Below are positions 52,053-61,791 of a stretch of 64,000 nucleotides of DNA, piece after piece. The notes under the pieces are model-generated. The model was given only the letters and a program-made list of their open reading frames with translations. It searched no databases and was not told the DNA's origin. Origin of the DNA: Clostridium chrysemydis (lineage in GTDB: Bacteria > Bacillota > Clostridia > Clostridiales > Clostridiaceae); contig NZ_JADEKP010000001.1 in assembly GCF_015234215.1 (NCBI RefSeq), positions 744,001 to 808,000 of the forward strand, written 5' to 3'. The position numbers and the translations under genes are program-made. Each line of letters begins with the position of its first letter. Position 1 is the first letter of the stretch.

Positions 52053-52177
52053 ACGTATAGAAATTATAAATTAAACTATATATTAAAAATAAAATTTAAA
52101 AGTACAGCTTATTAGATAGCATAGCTGAAGCCACTTTATTATAAAAAGTAAATTAAAAGTTTATAAGGGAGATTTTA

Positions 52178-53029
52178 ATGAAAAAAGCAATATTAGTTGT
52201 AAGTTTTGGGACAAGTTATAAGAATGCATTAGAAAATTCAATAGAAAGAATAGAAGAAGATATAAAAGATTCTTTTAAAGAATATGATGTTTTTAGAGCC
52301 TTTACATCACATATGATTATTAAGAAGTTAAGAGGAAGAGGAGAAGAGGTTTTAACTCCAGAAGAAGCGTTAGCAGAAATACATAAAATGGGCTATAAAG
52401 AGGTGATTATGCAACCACTTCATATAATACCAGGAGAAGAGTATGACTACATAGTTAATGTAAAAGATAGATTTAAAGATAAATTTTCAGATATAAAGGT
52501 TGGAAGACCAATTTTATATTTTCAAGGAACGAAAGAAGCACCTGATGATTATTCATTATTTATAAATTCTATAAAAGGCATAATAAAGGATAAAAATACG
52601 ATTCTATTTGGACATGGAACATCCCATTATGCTACAGCTGCTTACGGATGTATACAAGCTGTATTACAAGACGAAGGCTTAGATAACGTATACGTTGGTA
52701 CAGTGGAAGGATATCCTAGTTTAGAAAATGTAATAAACAGAGTAAAAAAGGATAATGTTAAAGATGTAATGTTACTCCCTCTTATGGTTGTTTGCGGAGA
52801 TCACGTTTTAAACGATATGGCATCTGATGAAGAAGATTCATGGAAGACTATATTGGAAAATGAAGGATTTAATGTCAGTTTATTTTTAAAAGGACTTGGG
52901 GAAATAGAAGGCTTTAGAAAATTATATATTGATAGAATTAAAGATTGTATTAATGATAGATATTTAAATGTTGGAAAAACAAAGAAAGGTATGAAAAATG
53001 AAAAGAATAATAATCTCATCAAACTGTAG
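52178..53029 (+). CDS. cbiK: Sirohydrochlorin cobaltochelatase
   Basis: CbiK inserts Co2+ into sirohydrochlorin, the entry to anaerobic B12 synthesis. The 283-residue product has the metal-binding His in LFGHGTSHYA near residue 148, VEGYPSLENV near residue 180, and VVCGDHVLNDMASDEEDSW near residue 205. About 20 C-terminal residues extend past the usual fold because of the overlap with the next gene. It is the first gene behind the B12 riboswitch and overlaps cbiA by 32 bases. Confidence 0.93.
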   Translation: MKKAILVVSFGTSYKNALENSIERIEEDIKDSFKEYDVFRAFTSHMIIKKLRGRGEEVLTPEEALAEIHKMGYKEVIMQPLHIIPGEEYDYIVNVKDRFKDKFSDIKVGRPILYFQGTKEAPDDYSLFINSIKGIIKDKNTILFGHGTSHYATAAYGCIQAVLQDEGLDNVYVGTVEGYPSLENVINRVKKDNVKDVMLLPLMVVCGDHVLNDMASDEEDSWKTILENEGFNVSLFLKGLGEIEGFRKLYIDRIKDCINDRYLNVGKTKKGMKNEKNNNLIKL

Positions 53030-54296
53030 TGGTGGTGGAAAAACTACTGTTACTTTAGGGATAATGAAAGCATTAACAAAAAAAGGCTTAAAGATACAGG
53101 GATACAAAGTAGGTCCAGATTATATTGATAAAGAATTTCACAAAATTGCAACTGGGATAGATTCAAGAAATTTAGATATGTTCCTTATGGGAAAATCAGG
53201 AGTTTCCTATTCTTTAAGTAAGGGATGCGGCGATATAAGCATTATAGAAGGGGTTATGGGGCTTTATGATGGAAAAGGATTAGATGAAGAATTTTCAACA
53301 TACCATCTTTCTAAAGAATTTAACAATATTCCAATTATTTTAGTTATGACTCCAAAGGCGCAAAGCTTAACTATTTGCGCTGAGATAAATGGCCTTAAAA
53401 ACTTTAAGGGTGCAAACATTAAAGGGGTAATTTTTAATAAAGTATCAGAAAAATATTATAACCTTTTAAAAGAATTAGTTAATAAAAATTGTGATGTTGA
53501 TGTTTTAGGTTATATTCCTAAAGATGAATCTATTAGCCTTAAATCAAGACACTTAGGATTAGTCCAAAGTATAGAGACAGAAAAAATTTCAGACGTTTTA
53601 GATAAATGTAGTGATTTAGTAAATAAATATATAAACTTAGAAAAAATTATAGATTATGCAAAGGATATAAGTATAGAAAATAAAAAATTAGAGATAAAGA
53701 AAAGAGATATAAAGATAGCTGTTGCTTATGATAAAGCATTTAACTTCTATTATAAAGAAAATTTAGAGATTTTAGAAAGTATAGGGGAAGTAGTTTACTT
53801 TAGTCCTTTAAATGATAAAGAACTACCTAAAGATATAGATTTTTTATATATAGGTGGAGGCTACCCTGAAGTCTTTAAAAATGAATTATCAAATAATAAA
53901 TCTATGCTTAAAAGCATTAGAGAGGGTTTAAATAATGGGCTTAAATGCTATGCTGAGTGTGGTGGATTTATGTATTTAAATAAAAGCATAGAAGGGTTTG
54001 ATATGGTAAACTTTTTTAACTCAGAAGTTGTTATGACAAACTCTCTTCAAAACTTTGGTTATGCAGTTTTAAAAGGATTTAAAAATGATATAAATATACA
54101 TGAATTTCATAAATCAAAATGTATAGGAAATAGAGAAAATATTTTTGATATAGAAAAAACAGATGTTTTAGGAAACAAAATTAATTGGAAGTGCGGATAT
54201 AAAAAGAATAATACTATAGCTCAATATCCTCATATACATTTTTATAAAAATTTAGATTTTTTAAATAATATTTTAGATTTAGAAGGTGAAAAATAA
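52998..54296 (+). CDS. cbiA: Cobyrinate a,c-diamide synthase
   Basis: CbiA amidates the a and c carboxylates of cobyrinate using glutamine and ATP. The 432-residue product has an N-terminal ATPase part with SSNCSGGGKTTVTLG near residue 6 and DYIDKEFHKIATG, and a C-terminal glutaminase-like part with CYAECGGFMYL holding the nucleophilic Cys. The start is ATG 52998 inside cbiK, with AAAGGTATG upstream. It abuts cbiC with a one-base overlap. Confidence 0.93.
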   Translation: MKRIIISSNCSGGGKTTVTLGIMKALTKKGLKIQGYKVGPDYIDKEFHKIATGIDSRNLDMFLMGKSGVSYSLSKGCGDISIIEGVMGLYDGKGLDEEFSTYHLSKEFNNIPIILVMTPKAQSLTICAEINGLKNFKGANIKGVIFNKVSEKYYNLLKELVNKNCDVDVLGYIPKDESISLKSRHLGLVQSIETEKISDVLDKCSDLVNKYINLEKIIDYAKDISIENKKLEIKKRDIKIAVAYDKAFNFYYKENLEILESIGEVVYFSPLNDKELPKDIDFLYIGGGYPEVFKNELSNNKSMLKSIREGLNNGLKCYAECGGFMYLNKSIEGFDMVNFFNSEVVMTNSLQNFGYAVLKGFKNDINIHEFHKSKCIGNRENIFDIEKTDVLGNKINWKCGYKKNNTIAQYPHIHFYKNLDFLNNILDLEGEK

Positions 54297-54919
54297 TGAC
54301 TTATATAAAAAATCCAGGAATGATAGAAGAAAAAAGCTTTGAAATAATAGAAATTGAAATGGGAGATCATTCATTTAACGAAGAAGAATTAAAAATAGTA
54401 AAAAGAGTTATTCATACTACTGCTGACTTTGAATACGCAAATCTTTTAGAGATGAGTGAAGACTTTATAGATAAAGCAAAAGAGGTATTAAAAAATTCAC
54501 CTCTTTTATATACAGATACTAACATGGCAAAACAGGGAATTAATAAAAAAGCTTTAGAAAAGCTAAATGGTTCTGTTGAGTGTTTTGTTAGCTTAGAAGA
54601 GGTATATAAAATCGCAAAGGAAAAAGAGATTACAAGGTCAATGGCAGCTGTAGAAAAAGCATCAAAAGATGGAGTAAATATTTATGTTTTTGGAAACGCA
54701 CCTACAGCACTATTTAAGTTAAGAGAGATGATTTTAAAAGACCTAGTTAAACCTGATTTAATAATTGCAGTTCCTGTAGGGTTTGTTGGAGCAAAGGAAA
54801 GTAAAGAGGGACTAGAAGAGTTAAATATACCTTATATAACTGTAAGAGGAAGAAAAGGTGGAAGCACAGTAGCTGCATCAATCGTAAATGCGCTTATGTA
54901 TATGTGCAATGCAAGATAA
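54296..54919 (+). CDS. cbiC: Cobalt-precorrin-8 methylmutase
   Basis: CbiC moves the methyl group from C11 to C12 to give cobyrinate. The 207-residue product has the expected catalytic His in VIHTTADFEYANL near residue 42 and the conserved VFGNAPTALFKLREMI and PVGFVGAKESKEGL blocks. It overlaps cbiA by one base. Confidence 0.94.
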   Translation: MTYIKNPGMIEEKSFEIIEIEMGDHSFNEEELKIVKRVIHTTADFEYANLLEMSEDFIDKAKEVLKNSPLLYTDTNMAKQGINKKALEKLNGSVECFVSLEEVYKIAKEKEITRSMAAVEKASKDGVNIYVFGNAPTALFKLREMILKDLVKPDLIIAVPVGFVGAKESKEGLEELNIPYITVRGRKGGSTVAASIVNALMYMCNAR

Positions 54920-54923
54920 AACT

Positions 54924-56009
54924 ATGATGGACATGTTTGTTAGAAGTGGAAGTAAAATTTTAAGGTGCGGGTATACTACAGGGTCAACGGCAACAGCAGT
55001 TTCCAAAGCTGCAACTAAAATATTATTAGATAAAAAAAAGATAGACAAAATTAATATAGAAACCCCAAAAGGGATAGATTTAGAAATAGAACTAAATAGT
55101 ATAAATATAGAGGAAAATTTTGTTGAAGTTAGTGCACTTAAAGACGCAGGTGATGATTTTGATGTAACTGATGGAATAGAAATTTTTGCTAAAGCAGAGT
55201 TTATTAAAGAAGGAATAGTAATAGAAGCTAAAGAGGGAATCGGAAAAGTTACAAAAGGTGGATTAAGTGTAGAAGTTTTAAAACCTGCTATAAATCCTAC
55301 TCCTTTAAAGATGATTAAAAAAGAAATTAATAAGATTCTTCCAAAGGGAGTAGGGGTAAAAATAACTCTTAGGGTACCAAAGGGAGAAGAAATTTCAAAA
55401 AAGACCTTTAATAGTAGGCTTGGAATAGTAGGTGGAATTTCAATTATAGGGACAAGCGGAATAGTTTATCCAATGTCAGAAGAAGCTTTAAAAGAGACTA
55501 TAGAAGTTGAAATAAAGCAAAAAAGAAGGAAAAGGCTAGTATTAACATTTGGTAATATTGGTGAAAATGTTTGTAAATCTTTAGGATTTAAGGAAGATGA
55601 GATAGTTATTATTTCAAACTATGTTGGATTTTCTTTAGAAACTTGTGTTTTAGAATGTGTTGAAGAAGTAGTTTTAGTAGGGCATATCGGAAAGATGAGT
55701 AAAATCGCTTATGGGTGCTTTAATACGCACAGTAGGGTAAGTGGAGTAAGACTTGAAGTTTTAGCTTTAGAACTCGCACTTTTAAATTATCCAATTGATT
55801 TAGTTAAAAAAGTTTTAGAAGAAAAGACTACAGAAGGTGCTGTAAAACTTTTAGGGGATGGTCATTATGACCTTTATGAAAACATAGGATTTAAAATCTT
55901 AGACCAAATAAATGCATATTGCTATAAGGAATTAAAAAGCGATATAGTAATGTATTTTGGATATAGTGATTTTAAAATTTTATATAATTCTTTGGAGAAA
56001 AAATTATGA
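54924..56009 (+). CDS. cbiD: Cobalt-precorrin-5B C1-methyltransferase
   Basis: CbiD methylates C1 in the anaerobic pathway and is unrelated to the other methylases. The product of about 361 residues has LRCGYTTGSTATAVSKAA near its start and IGTSGIVYPMSEEAL and VGHIGKMSKIAYG further on. The true start is not clear: no ribosome site is seen, and ATGs at 54909, 54924, 54927 and 54933 are all in frame close to the cbiC stop. Coupled translation is likely. Confidence 0.9.
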   Translation: MMDMFVRSGSKILRCGYTTGSTATAVSKAATKILLDKKKIDKINIETPKGIDLEIELNSINIEENFVEVSALKDAGDDFDVTDGIEIFAKAEFIKEGIVIEAKEGIGKVTKGGLSVEVLKPAINPTPLKMIKKEINKILPKGVGVKITLRVPKGEEISKKTFNSRLGIVGGISIIGTSGIVYPMSEEALKETIEVEIKQKRRKRLVLTFGNIGENVCKSLGFKEDEIVIISNYVGFSLETCVLECVEEVVLVGHIGKMSKIAYGCFNTHSRVSGVRLEVLALELALLNYPIDLVKKVLEEKTTEGAVKLLGDGHYDLYENIGFKILDQINAYCYKELKSDIVMYFGYSDFKILYNSLEKKL

Positions 56010-56605
56010 TTTATTTAATTGGAATAGGTCCAGGTAACAAGGACTATATGTTAAAAAAAGCTATAGATACCTTAAAAAAGTGTGATGTTATTTTAGGGTT
56101 TAAAAGAGCAATAGAATCAATAGATTTTATAGAAAAAGAAAAAATAATAATAGAAAAGCTAACGAGTATTGAAAGCATAATATTAGAAAATAAAAACAAA
56201 GATATAGGAATTATAGCTTCTGGAGATCCAAACTTTTATGGGATATCTAATTATCTAAATTTAAAAATAAAAGAAAATCTTATAATAATTCCTGGCATTA
56301 CTTCTTTTCAGTATTTAATGAGTAAAATAAACAAATCTTGGTCAAAAGCTTATAGCGGGTCTATGCATGGAAGAAAAGAGGAATTTATAAAATTAGTTAA
56401 GGAAAATGAAATAAGTATATGGCTTTGTGATAAGGAAAATACTCCAGATAAATTATGCTTTAAATTACTACAAAATAATATTAAATGCAGAGTTTACGTT
56501 GGTGAAAATTTAAGTTATGAAAATGAAAGAATTATTTCTGGATCTTTAGAAGAAATAAGAAATAATAGATTTTCTTCATTATCTATTTTAGTTATAGAGA
56601 GGTAA
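56006..56605 (+). CDS. cbiE: Cobalt-precorrin-7 C5-methyltransferase
   Basis: The 199-residue protein is a SUMT-fold methylase: LIGIGPGNKDYMLKKAI at the start, ILGFKRAIESI, IASGDPNFYGISNYL near residue 74 and IPGITSFQYLMSKI. It methylates C5 as the partner of CbiT. It overlaps cbiD by four bases (ATGA) and precedes cbiT by seven. Confidence 0.93.
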   Translation: MIYLIGIGPGNKDYMLKKAIDTLKKCDVILGFKRAIESIDFIEKEKIIIEKLTSIESIILENKNKDIGIIASGDPNFYGISNYLNLKIKENLIIIPGITSFQYLMSKINKSWSKAYSGSMHGRKEEFIKLVKENEISIWLCDKENTPDKLCFKLLQNNIKCRVYVGENLSYENERIISGSLEEIRNNRFSSLSILVIER

Positions 56606-56612
56606 AAAAATT

Positions 56613-57191
56613 ATGAGATATTTAAAAGACGAAGAATTTATACGCGGTAACTGTCCTATGACAAAAGAAGAAGTGAGGGCTTTATCTATTTCTAAGATGG
56701 GATTAAGTAAATCTTCTAAAGTTATTGATGTTGGAAGTGGCACAGGGACAATAACAGTACAAGCTTCCATAATAGCTAAAGATGGAATTGTATATTCAAT
56801 AGAAAAGGATGAAGATGCTTTTAATACAACAAAGATAAATATAAATAAATTTAACTTAGAAAATGTTAAACAAATTAAAGGTAATGCTTTAAGTGCTTTA
56901 AAAGAAATGAACCTTAAAAAAATAAAGGTTGATTCAATATTTGTTGGAGGTTCTCTTGGAGAATTAGAAGAAATAATAGATTTATCTTTTGATCTTTTAA
57001 AAGATAATGGAAAACTAGTATTAAATTTTATAACATTAAAAAATTTAAATATATGTTTAGAAAAGCTAAAAGGTTTAAATATAAAACCTGAAATAATATC
57101 AGTAAATATAAGTAGGTGCAAGGGGGAATCTATGATGATGATTTCTGAAAATCCTATATTTATAATTGAATGCAATAAAGGAGAAAATTAA
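56613..57191 (+). CDS. cbiT: Cobalt-precorrin-6B C15-methyltransferase (decarboxylating)
   Basis: CbiT methylates C15 and removes the C12 acetate carboxyl. The 192-residue Rossmann methylase has the family start (GNCPMTKEEVRALSISKM), SAM loop VIDVGSGTGTITVQAS near residue 36 and VDSIFVGGSLGELEE. It is separate from cbiE here, whereas many bacteria fuse them as CobL. Confidence 0.93.
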   Translation: MRYLKDEEFIRGNCPMTKEEVRALSISKMGLSKSSKVIDVGSGTGTITVQASIIAKDGIVYSIEKDEDAFNTTKININKFNLENVKQIKGNALSALKEMNLKKIKVDSIFVGGSLGELEEIIDLSFDLLKDNGKLVLNFITLKNLNICLEKLKGLNIKPEIISVNISRCKGESMMMISENPIFIIECNKGEN

Positions 57192-57193
57192 AA

Positions 57194-57862
57194 ATGGCAA
57201 TATTTTATGGAATTGGTGTAGGCCCTGGAGATAAGGAATTATTAACTATAAAAGGATTAAATGCAATCAAAAACTGTGATATTTTAGTTGCACCTTCAGC
57301 TAAAGAAGGAGGAGAAAGTATAGCTTTAAATACAGTAAGTGACTATATAGAAGATAAAACTATAGTTAAAGTTATGCATTTTCCTATGGGTAAAAAAGAT
57401 AGAGAGATAAAATCTAAAACAGCATATGACTTTATTCTAGAAAAGTTAAACGAAGGAAAGAATGTAGGATTTTTAACAATTGGAGACCCGTATATTTACA
57501 GTACATACATATACCTATTAAGACACATAAAAGAACAAAACTTTAAAGTTAAGACTATACCTGGAGTTCCATCTTTTTGCGCTTCAGCAAGTTTAGTTGA
57601 AAGACCATTAGTAATAGGAGATGAAAGCCTTCTTATAGTTCCATCTAATAAAGTTAACACTATAAAGGATGAAAAGTTTGTAGTTATAATGAAGGTTTAT
57701 AAAAAAGAAAAAGAAGTAATAGAAACTCTAGAAGATAAAGGATTTACTGATTACGTTTTAGTTAGTAAATGCGGTAGAGATGGTGAAAAAATATTAAAAA
57801 CTAGAGAAGAAATAATAAATTCTAATGAGTATATGTCATTAATTTTAGCAAGTAAGGAGTAA
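57194..57862 (+). CDS. cbiL: Cobalt-factor II C20-methyltransferase
   Basis: CbiL makes the first pathway-specific methylation, at C20. The 222-residue SUMT-fold protein shows YGIGVGPGDKELLTIKGL, CDILVAPSAKEGGESIAL (typical of CbiL/CobI), FLTIGDPYIYSTYIYL and TIPGVPSFCASASLV. Its start lies two bases after the cbiT stop. Confidence 0.93.
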   Translation: MAIFYGIGVGPGDKELLTIKGLNAIKNCDILVAPSAKEGGESIALNTVSDYIEDKTIVKVMHFPMGKKDREIKSKTAYDFILEKLNEGKNVGFLTIGDPYIYSTYIYLLRHIKEQNFKVKTIPGVPSFCASASLVERPLVIGDESLLIVPSNKVNTIKDEKFVVIMKVYKKEKEVIETLEDKGFTDYVLVSKCGRDGEKILKTREEIINSNEYMSLILASKE

Positions 57863-57866
57863 GAAT

Positions 57867-58610
57867 ATGATTTATTTTATAGGAGCAGGTCCTGGAGATC
57901 CAGATTTAATTACTGTTAAAGGAAGAAGAATATTAGAAAGTTGTGATGTTGTAATTTATGCAGGATCTTTAGTATCTAAAGAACATTTAATGTGTTTAAA
58001 AGAAGGTACTAAGATATATAATTCTGCAAATATGACATTAGACCAAGTTGTAGAAGTATTTAAGGAAAATAAATCTAAAGAAATTGTAAGGCTTCATACA
58101 GGGGACCCTTCAATATATGGAGCTATAAAAGAACAAATGGATGAACTTGAAAAGTTAAATATAGACTTTGAAGTAATTCCTGGAGTAAGTTCTTTTGTTG
58201 CATCAGCAGCAGCTATAAAAAAAGAATTCACTTTGCCTAGTATAACTCAAACAGTTATATTAACAAGAGTTGAAGGAAGAACTAAAGTTCCAGAGTCAGA
58301 GGATTTAGAAAATTTAGCAAAAATAGGAGCATCTATGGCTATCTTCTTATCAGTAGGTATGATAGATAAAGTTTGTAAAAAACTAAAAAAAGGGTATGGA
58401 AGAGATGTAAAAGTAGCTGTAGTTTATAGAGCATCTTGGGAAGATCAAAAAATAGTATACGGGACATTAGATACAATAGCAGAAAAGGTTAAAGAAGAAG
58501 GCATAGAAAAATGTGCTCAAATACTTGTAGGTGATTTTATAAATTGCGATTATGAAAAAAGTAAATTATACGATAAAACCTTTACCCATATGTATAGAAA
58601 AGGAATATAG
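57867..58610 (+). CDS. cbiF: Cobalt-precorrin-4 C11-methyltransferase
   Basis: CbiF methylates C11. The 247-residue SUMT-fold protein has FIGAGPGDPDLITVKGRRIL, VVIYAGSLVSKEHL, LHTGDPSIYGAIKEQM, PGVSSFVASAAAIKKE and SMAIFLSVGMI. It is the closest of the set to CobM. GTAAGGAGT precedes the ATG. Confidence 0.95.
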   Translation: MIYFIGAGPGDPDLITVKGRRILESCDVVIYAGSLVSKEHLMCLKEGTKIYNSANMTLDQVVEVFKENKSKEIVRLHTGDPSIYGAIKEQMDELEKLNIDFEVIPGVSSFVASAAAIKKEFTLPSITQTVILTRVEGRTKVPESEDLENLAKIGASMAIFLSVGMIDKVCKKLKKGYGRDVKVAVVYRASWEDQKIVYGTLDTIAEKVKEEGIEKCAQILVGDFINCDYEKSKLYDKTFTHMYRKGI

Positions 58611-58612
58611 CT

Positions 58613-59593
58613 TTGATTTCTGTAATAAGTGTCACTAAAAAAGGCGATTTCTTAGCCTATTTAATTAAAGAAAATATAGAGTGTAAAGTTATAAATTCTA
58701 GTATTTTTAAAGAGTCTAATTTAGAAAATATAACAGAAAAATGCTTTAAAGAAAGTAAATTTATTATATTTATAAGTTCAACTGGAATAGCAGTTCGCGC
58801 TATTTCAAAGTTTATAAAAGATAAAAAGGTAGACCCTGGAGTTATTGTTGTTGATGTTTGTAATAACTTTACTATAAGCCTTATTTCAGGACACCTTGGT
58901 GGTGCAAATTATATGACAGAAAAAATATCTAAAATTTTAAATAATACTCCTGTTATAACAACAGCTACTGATAACCTTAAAATAAAAGCACCAGATATTT
59001 TAGCAAAAGAAAATGATTTAATAATTGATGATTTTAATATGGCTAAAAGAATTGCAAGTAGACTTGTAAATAACAAAAAGGTATATTTTTTTGATGATAG
59101 AAATATTATAAAAGCTCCAAAAGGCTACTTAAACACAACTAAAATAAAAGAAAATACAGTAGTTATAACTAATAAAGTTTTAAAGGATAAAGGTGTTTTA
59201 ATTCTTTTAAGAAGAGATATAATCCTTGGAATAGGGTGCAAAAAAGGGACAAGCTTTAAAAAAATAAAAGAATTTGTTTATAGGGAATTAAATCTAAGAA
59301 ATATCGATTTAAGAAGTATTAAAAGTATAGGAAGTATTGATATAAAAAAAGATGAAGAGTGTATAAAATTACTTGCAAATGAATTAAAGGTAGATTTATA
59401 TTTCTTTAAAAAAGAAGAAATTGAAAAGGTCCAAGATGAGTTTATAGGAAGTGAATTTGTTAGAAAAATTACAGGGGTAAAAGCTGTAAGCGGACCTTCA
59501 GTAAAACTATTAAATGGAGAAATACTTGAAGAAAAATTAATATTTGAAGGCATAACTTTAAGTATAGGAAGATTAAGGAGTGAAAGTTTATGA
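58613..59593 (+). CDS. cbiG: Cobalt-precorrin-5A hydrolase
   Basis: CbiG opens the delta-lactone and releases acetaldehyde. The 326-residue protein has the three CbiG regions: an N-terminal domain with IISSTGIAVRAIS (here IFISSTGIAVRAIS) and SLISGHLGGANYMTE near residue 87, a linker, and a C-terminal domain with ILGIGCKKGTSF and VRKITGVKAVSGPSV. TTG 58613 follows AAGGAATA. It overlaps cbiH by four bases. Confidence 0.92.
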   Translation: MISVISVTKKGDFLAYLIKENIECKVINSSIFKESNLENITEKCFKESKFIIFISSTGIAVRAISKFIKDKKVDPGVIVVDVCNNFTISLISGHLGGANYMTEKISKILNNTPVITTATDNLKIKAPDILAKENDLIIDDFNMAKRIASRLVNNKKVYFFDDRNIIKAPKGYLNTTKIKENTVVITNKVLKDKGVLILLRRDIILGIGCKKGTSFKKIKEFVYRELNLRNIDLRSIKSIGSIDIKKDEECIKLLANELKVDLYFFKKEEIEKVQDEFIGSEFVRKITGVKAVSGPSVKLLNGEILEEKLIFEGITLSIGRLRSESL

Positions 59594-60306
59594 AAAAACT
59601 TTATGTAGTTGGAATAGGTCCAGGGGGGATTGATCATTTATCAGTAAAGGCGCTTAAAGCAATAGAAGACTCTGATATAGTGGTAGGATATACGAAATAC
59701 TTACAAATGATAGAAGCTTTAATAAAAGATAAAGAAGTATTTAAAACTGGAATGAGAGGGGAAGAGGAAAGATGCATTAAAGCCTTAGAACTTTCAAGAG
59801 AAAAAAATGTTTCTATAGTTAGTACTGGGGATTCTGGTATTTATGGTATGGCTGGACTTATACTTCAACTTAAAAAAGATGAAAATGTAGAGATAATACC
59901 AGGAATTACAGCATCTAGCGCAGCTGCATCAGTTCTAGGGGCACCTTTAATGCATGATAATTGCAATATAAGTTTAAGTGATTTAATGACTCCATATGAA
60001 TTAATAAAAAAGAGAGTAGAAAAAGCTTCAGAAGCTGACTTTATAATATCTTTATATAATCCAAGAAGTAATGGTAGACCTCATTACTTAAAAGAATGTA
60101 TAGATATTATGAAAAAGCATAAAAATGAAAACACTCCTGTAGGGATTGTAAAAAACGCCCTTAGAGAAGGTGAAAAAGTTACTATAACAACCCTTAAAGA
60201 TTTCGACCCTAGTATAGTTGATATGATGTCTATTGTAATAGTTGGTAATAATAGCACTTATATTGAAAAAGATAAGATGATTACTAAAAGAGGTTACACA
60301 GTATGA
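59590..60306 (+). CDS. cbiH: Cobalt-precorrin-3B C17-methyltransferase (ring contraction)
   Basis: CbiH methylates C17 and drives ring contraction. The 238-residue SUMT-fold protein shows VVGIGPGGIDHLSVKALKAI, VSTGDSGIYGMAGLIL, IIPGITASSAAASVLGAP and SLYNPRSNGRPHYL, the last typical of the CbiH/CobJ group. It overlaps cbiJ by four bases. Confidence 0.95.
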   Translation: MKKLYVVGIGPGGIDHLSVKALKAIEDSDIVVGYTKYLQMIEALIKDKEVFKTGMRGEEERCIKALELSREKNVSIVSTGDSGIYGMAGLILQLKKDENVEIIPGITASSAAASVLGAPLMHDNCNISLSDLMTPYELIKKRVEKASEADFIISLYNPRSNGRPHYLKECIDIMKKHKNENTPVGIVKNALREGEKVTITTLKDFDPSIVDMMSIVIVGNNSTYIEKDKMITKRGYTV

Positions 60307-61058
60307 TTTTATTAGTTCTTGGGACGAAAGAAGGAAAAGAAATAGTAAAGAAGATAAATGAATTTAGAGAAGATATTGTTATTTCTACTTCTACAAAATA
60401 TGGAGGAGAGCTTTTAAAAGATACTAAGTTTCAAAAATTAAATACGAGCCCTTTAGATAAAGATGGGTTTAAAGATTTAATTAAAGAAAAAGATTGTGAC
60501 ACTATAATAGATGCGACTCACCCCTATGCTAAGGATGTTTCTATAACCCTTATGGAAGTAGCAAAAGATATGAATTTAAAGTATTTTAGGTTTGAGAGAA
60601 AAGGGATTTTAGAAAATTATAATGATGAAAATATTATGTTTATCGATAGTTATGATGAACTTAAATGGGCTTTAAATGAAATAAAAGGAAATGTTTTAAA
60701 TACAACTGGAAGCAATAATATATCAAAAATTGAAAGTTTAAATTTAGAAAATAGGATAATTCATAGAATACTTCCAAGCCCAAAGATAATAAATAATTTA
60801 TTAGAAAATGGAATTAAATATGAAAATATTATAGGGATGAAAGGTCCTTTTGGATTTTTTATAAATGACGGAATTATAAAAGAATATGATATTAAGGCAT
60901 TAATTACAAAAGATAGCGGTTTAATCGGGGGAACTAAAGAAAAAATTGAAGCTGCACTTCAAAGTAACGTAAAAGTTATTGTAATTAATAAACCTAATAT
61001 AAGTTATGTAAATAAAATATATGAAATAGAAGAATTAATAGAAAAATTAAGGTTATAG
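60303..61058 (+). CDS. cbiJ: Cobalt-precorrin-6A reductase
   Basis: CbiJ reduces cobalt-precorrin-6A to 6B with NAD(P)H. The 251-residue protein has LLVLGTKEGKEIVKKI at the start (nucleotide-binding style), TIIDATHPYAKDVSITLM near residue 72, LNTTGSNNISKIE and LITKDSGLIGGTKEKIEAA. It ends 10 bases upstream of cbiM. Confidence 0.92.
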   Translation: MILLVLGTKEGKEIVKKINEFREDIVISTSTKYGGELLKDTKFQKLNTSPLDKDGFKDLIKEKDCDTIIDATHPYAKDVSITLMEVAKDMNLKYFRFERKGILENYNDENIMFIDSYDELKWALNEIKGNVLNTTGSNNISKIESLNLENRIIHRILPSPKIINNLLENGIKYENIIGMKGPFGFFINDGIIKEYDIKALITKDSGLIGGTKEKIEAALQSNVKVIVINKPNISYVNKIYEIEELIEKLRL

Positions 61059-61068
61059 AGGTGAAAAA

Positions 61069-61791
61069 ATGAAAAAATTATTTGTTTTATTTTATGGAAT
61101 TATAATTGCTTTAACTATTCCAATGAATGCTTACGCTATGCATATTTCAGAAGGGGCAATTTCTTTAAATTGGTGTCTTTTTTATTATGCAGTATCATTG
61201 CCATTTGTAGTTATAAGCTTTAAAGAAGTTAGAGAAGTTTTAAAAAATAATATTGATGTAAAAATGCTACTTGCGCTTATGGCTGCGTTTATTTTCTTAA
61301 TGTCAGCTTTGAAATTACCATCTGTTACAGGAAGTTCTTCACATCCAACAGGTACAGGCTTAGGTGCTATTTTATTTGGGCCTTTTAAAATACCATTATT
61401 ATCAGTAATAGTCTTACTCTTCCAAGCGCTACTTTTAGCACATGGTGGATTAACTACACTAGGTGCTAATACATTATCTATGGGGATAGTAGGGCCTATA
61501 GTATCTTATGGAATTTTTAAATTATTAAAAAATAAAAATAGAACTCTTGCAGTATTTTTAGGGTGTGCTTTAGGAGATCTTGCAACATATGTTGTAACAT
61601 CTATACAACTAGCTTTAGCTTACCCAGATTCAGTAAATGGTTTCTTAAGCTCTTTTATAAAGTTTGCTGGAATCTTTGCAGTTTCTCAGGTTCCTTTAGC
61701 TATAGTTGAAGGGTTAGTTTCTGTAGTTATATATGATTATGTTATAAAACACTGCAAAGGTGAATTAAAAGAAATAAATGGAGGATTATAA
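61069..61791 (+). CDS. cbiM: Cobalt ECF transporter S component CbiM
   Basis: CbiM is the cobalt-binding membrane subunit. The 240-residue precursor has a signal peptide (KKLFVLFYGIIIALTIPMNAYA) that leaves mature MHISEG, whose N-terminal Met-His binds the metal, followed by about six helices including SSSHPTGTGLGAILFGP and LLLAHGGLTTLGANTLSMGIVGP. It abuts cbiN. Confidence 0.95.
   Translation: MKKLFVLFYGIIIALTIPMNAYAMHISEGAISLNWCLFYYAVSLPFVVISFKEVREVLKNNIDVKMLLALMAAFIFLMSALKLPSVTGSSSHPTGTGLGAILFGPFKIPLLSVIVLLFQALLLAHGGLTTLGANTLSMGIVGPIVSYGIFKLLKNKNRTLAVFLGCALGDLATYVVTSIQLALAYPDSVNGFLSSFIKFAGIFAVSQVPLAIVEGLVSVVIYDYVIKHCKGELKEINGGL

Noticed and set aside
56588-57175. Long minus-strand frame opposite cbiT
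   Set aside because: It mirrors cbiT exactly, has no ribosome site and gives Ser/Ile/Phe-rich sequence typical of antisense to AT-rich genes.
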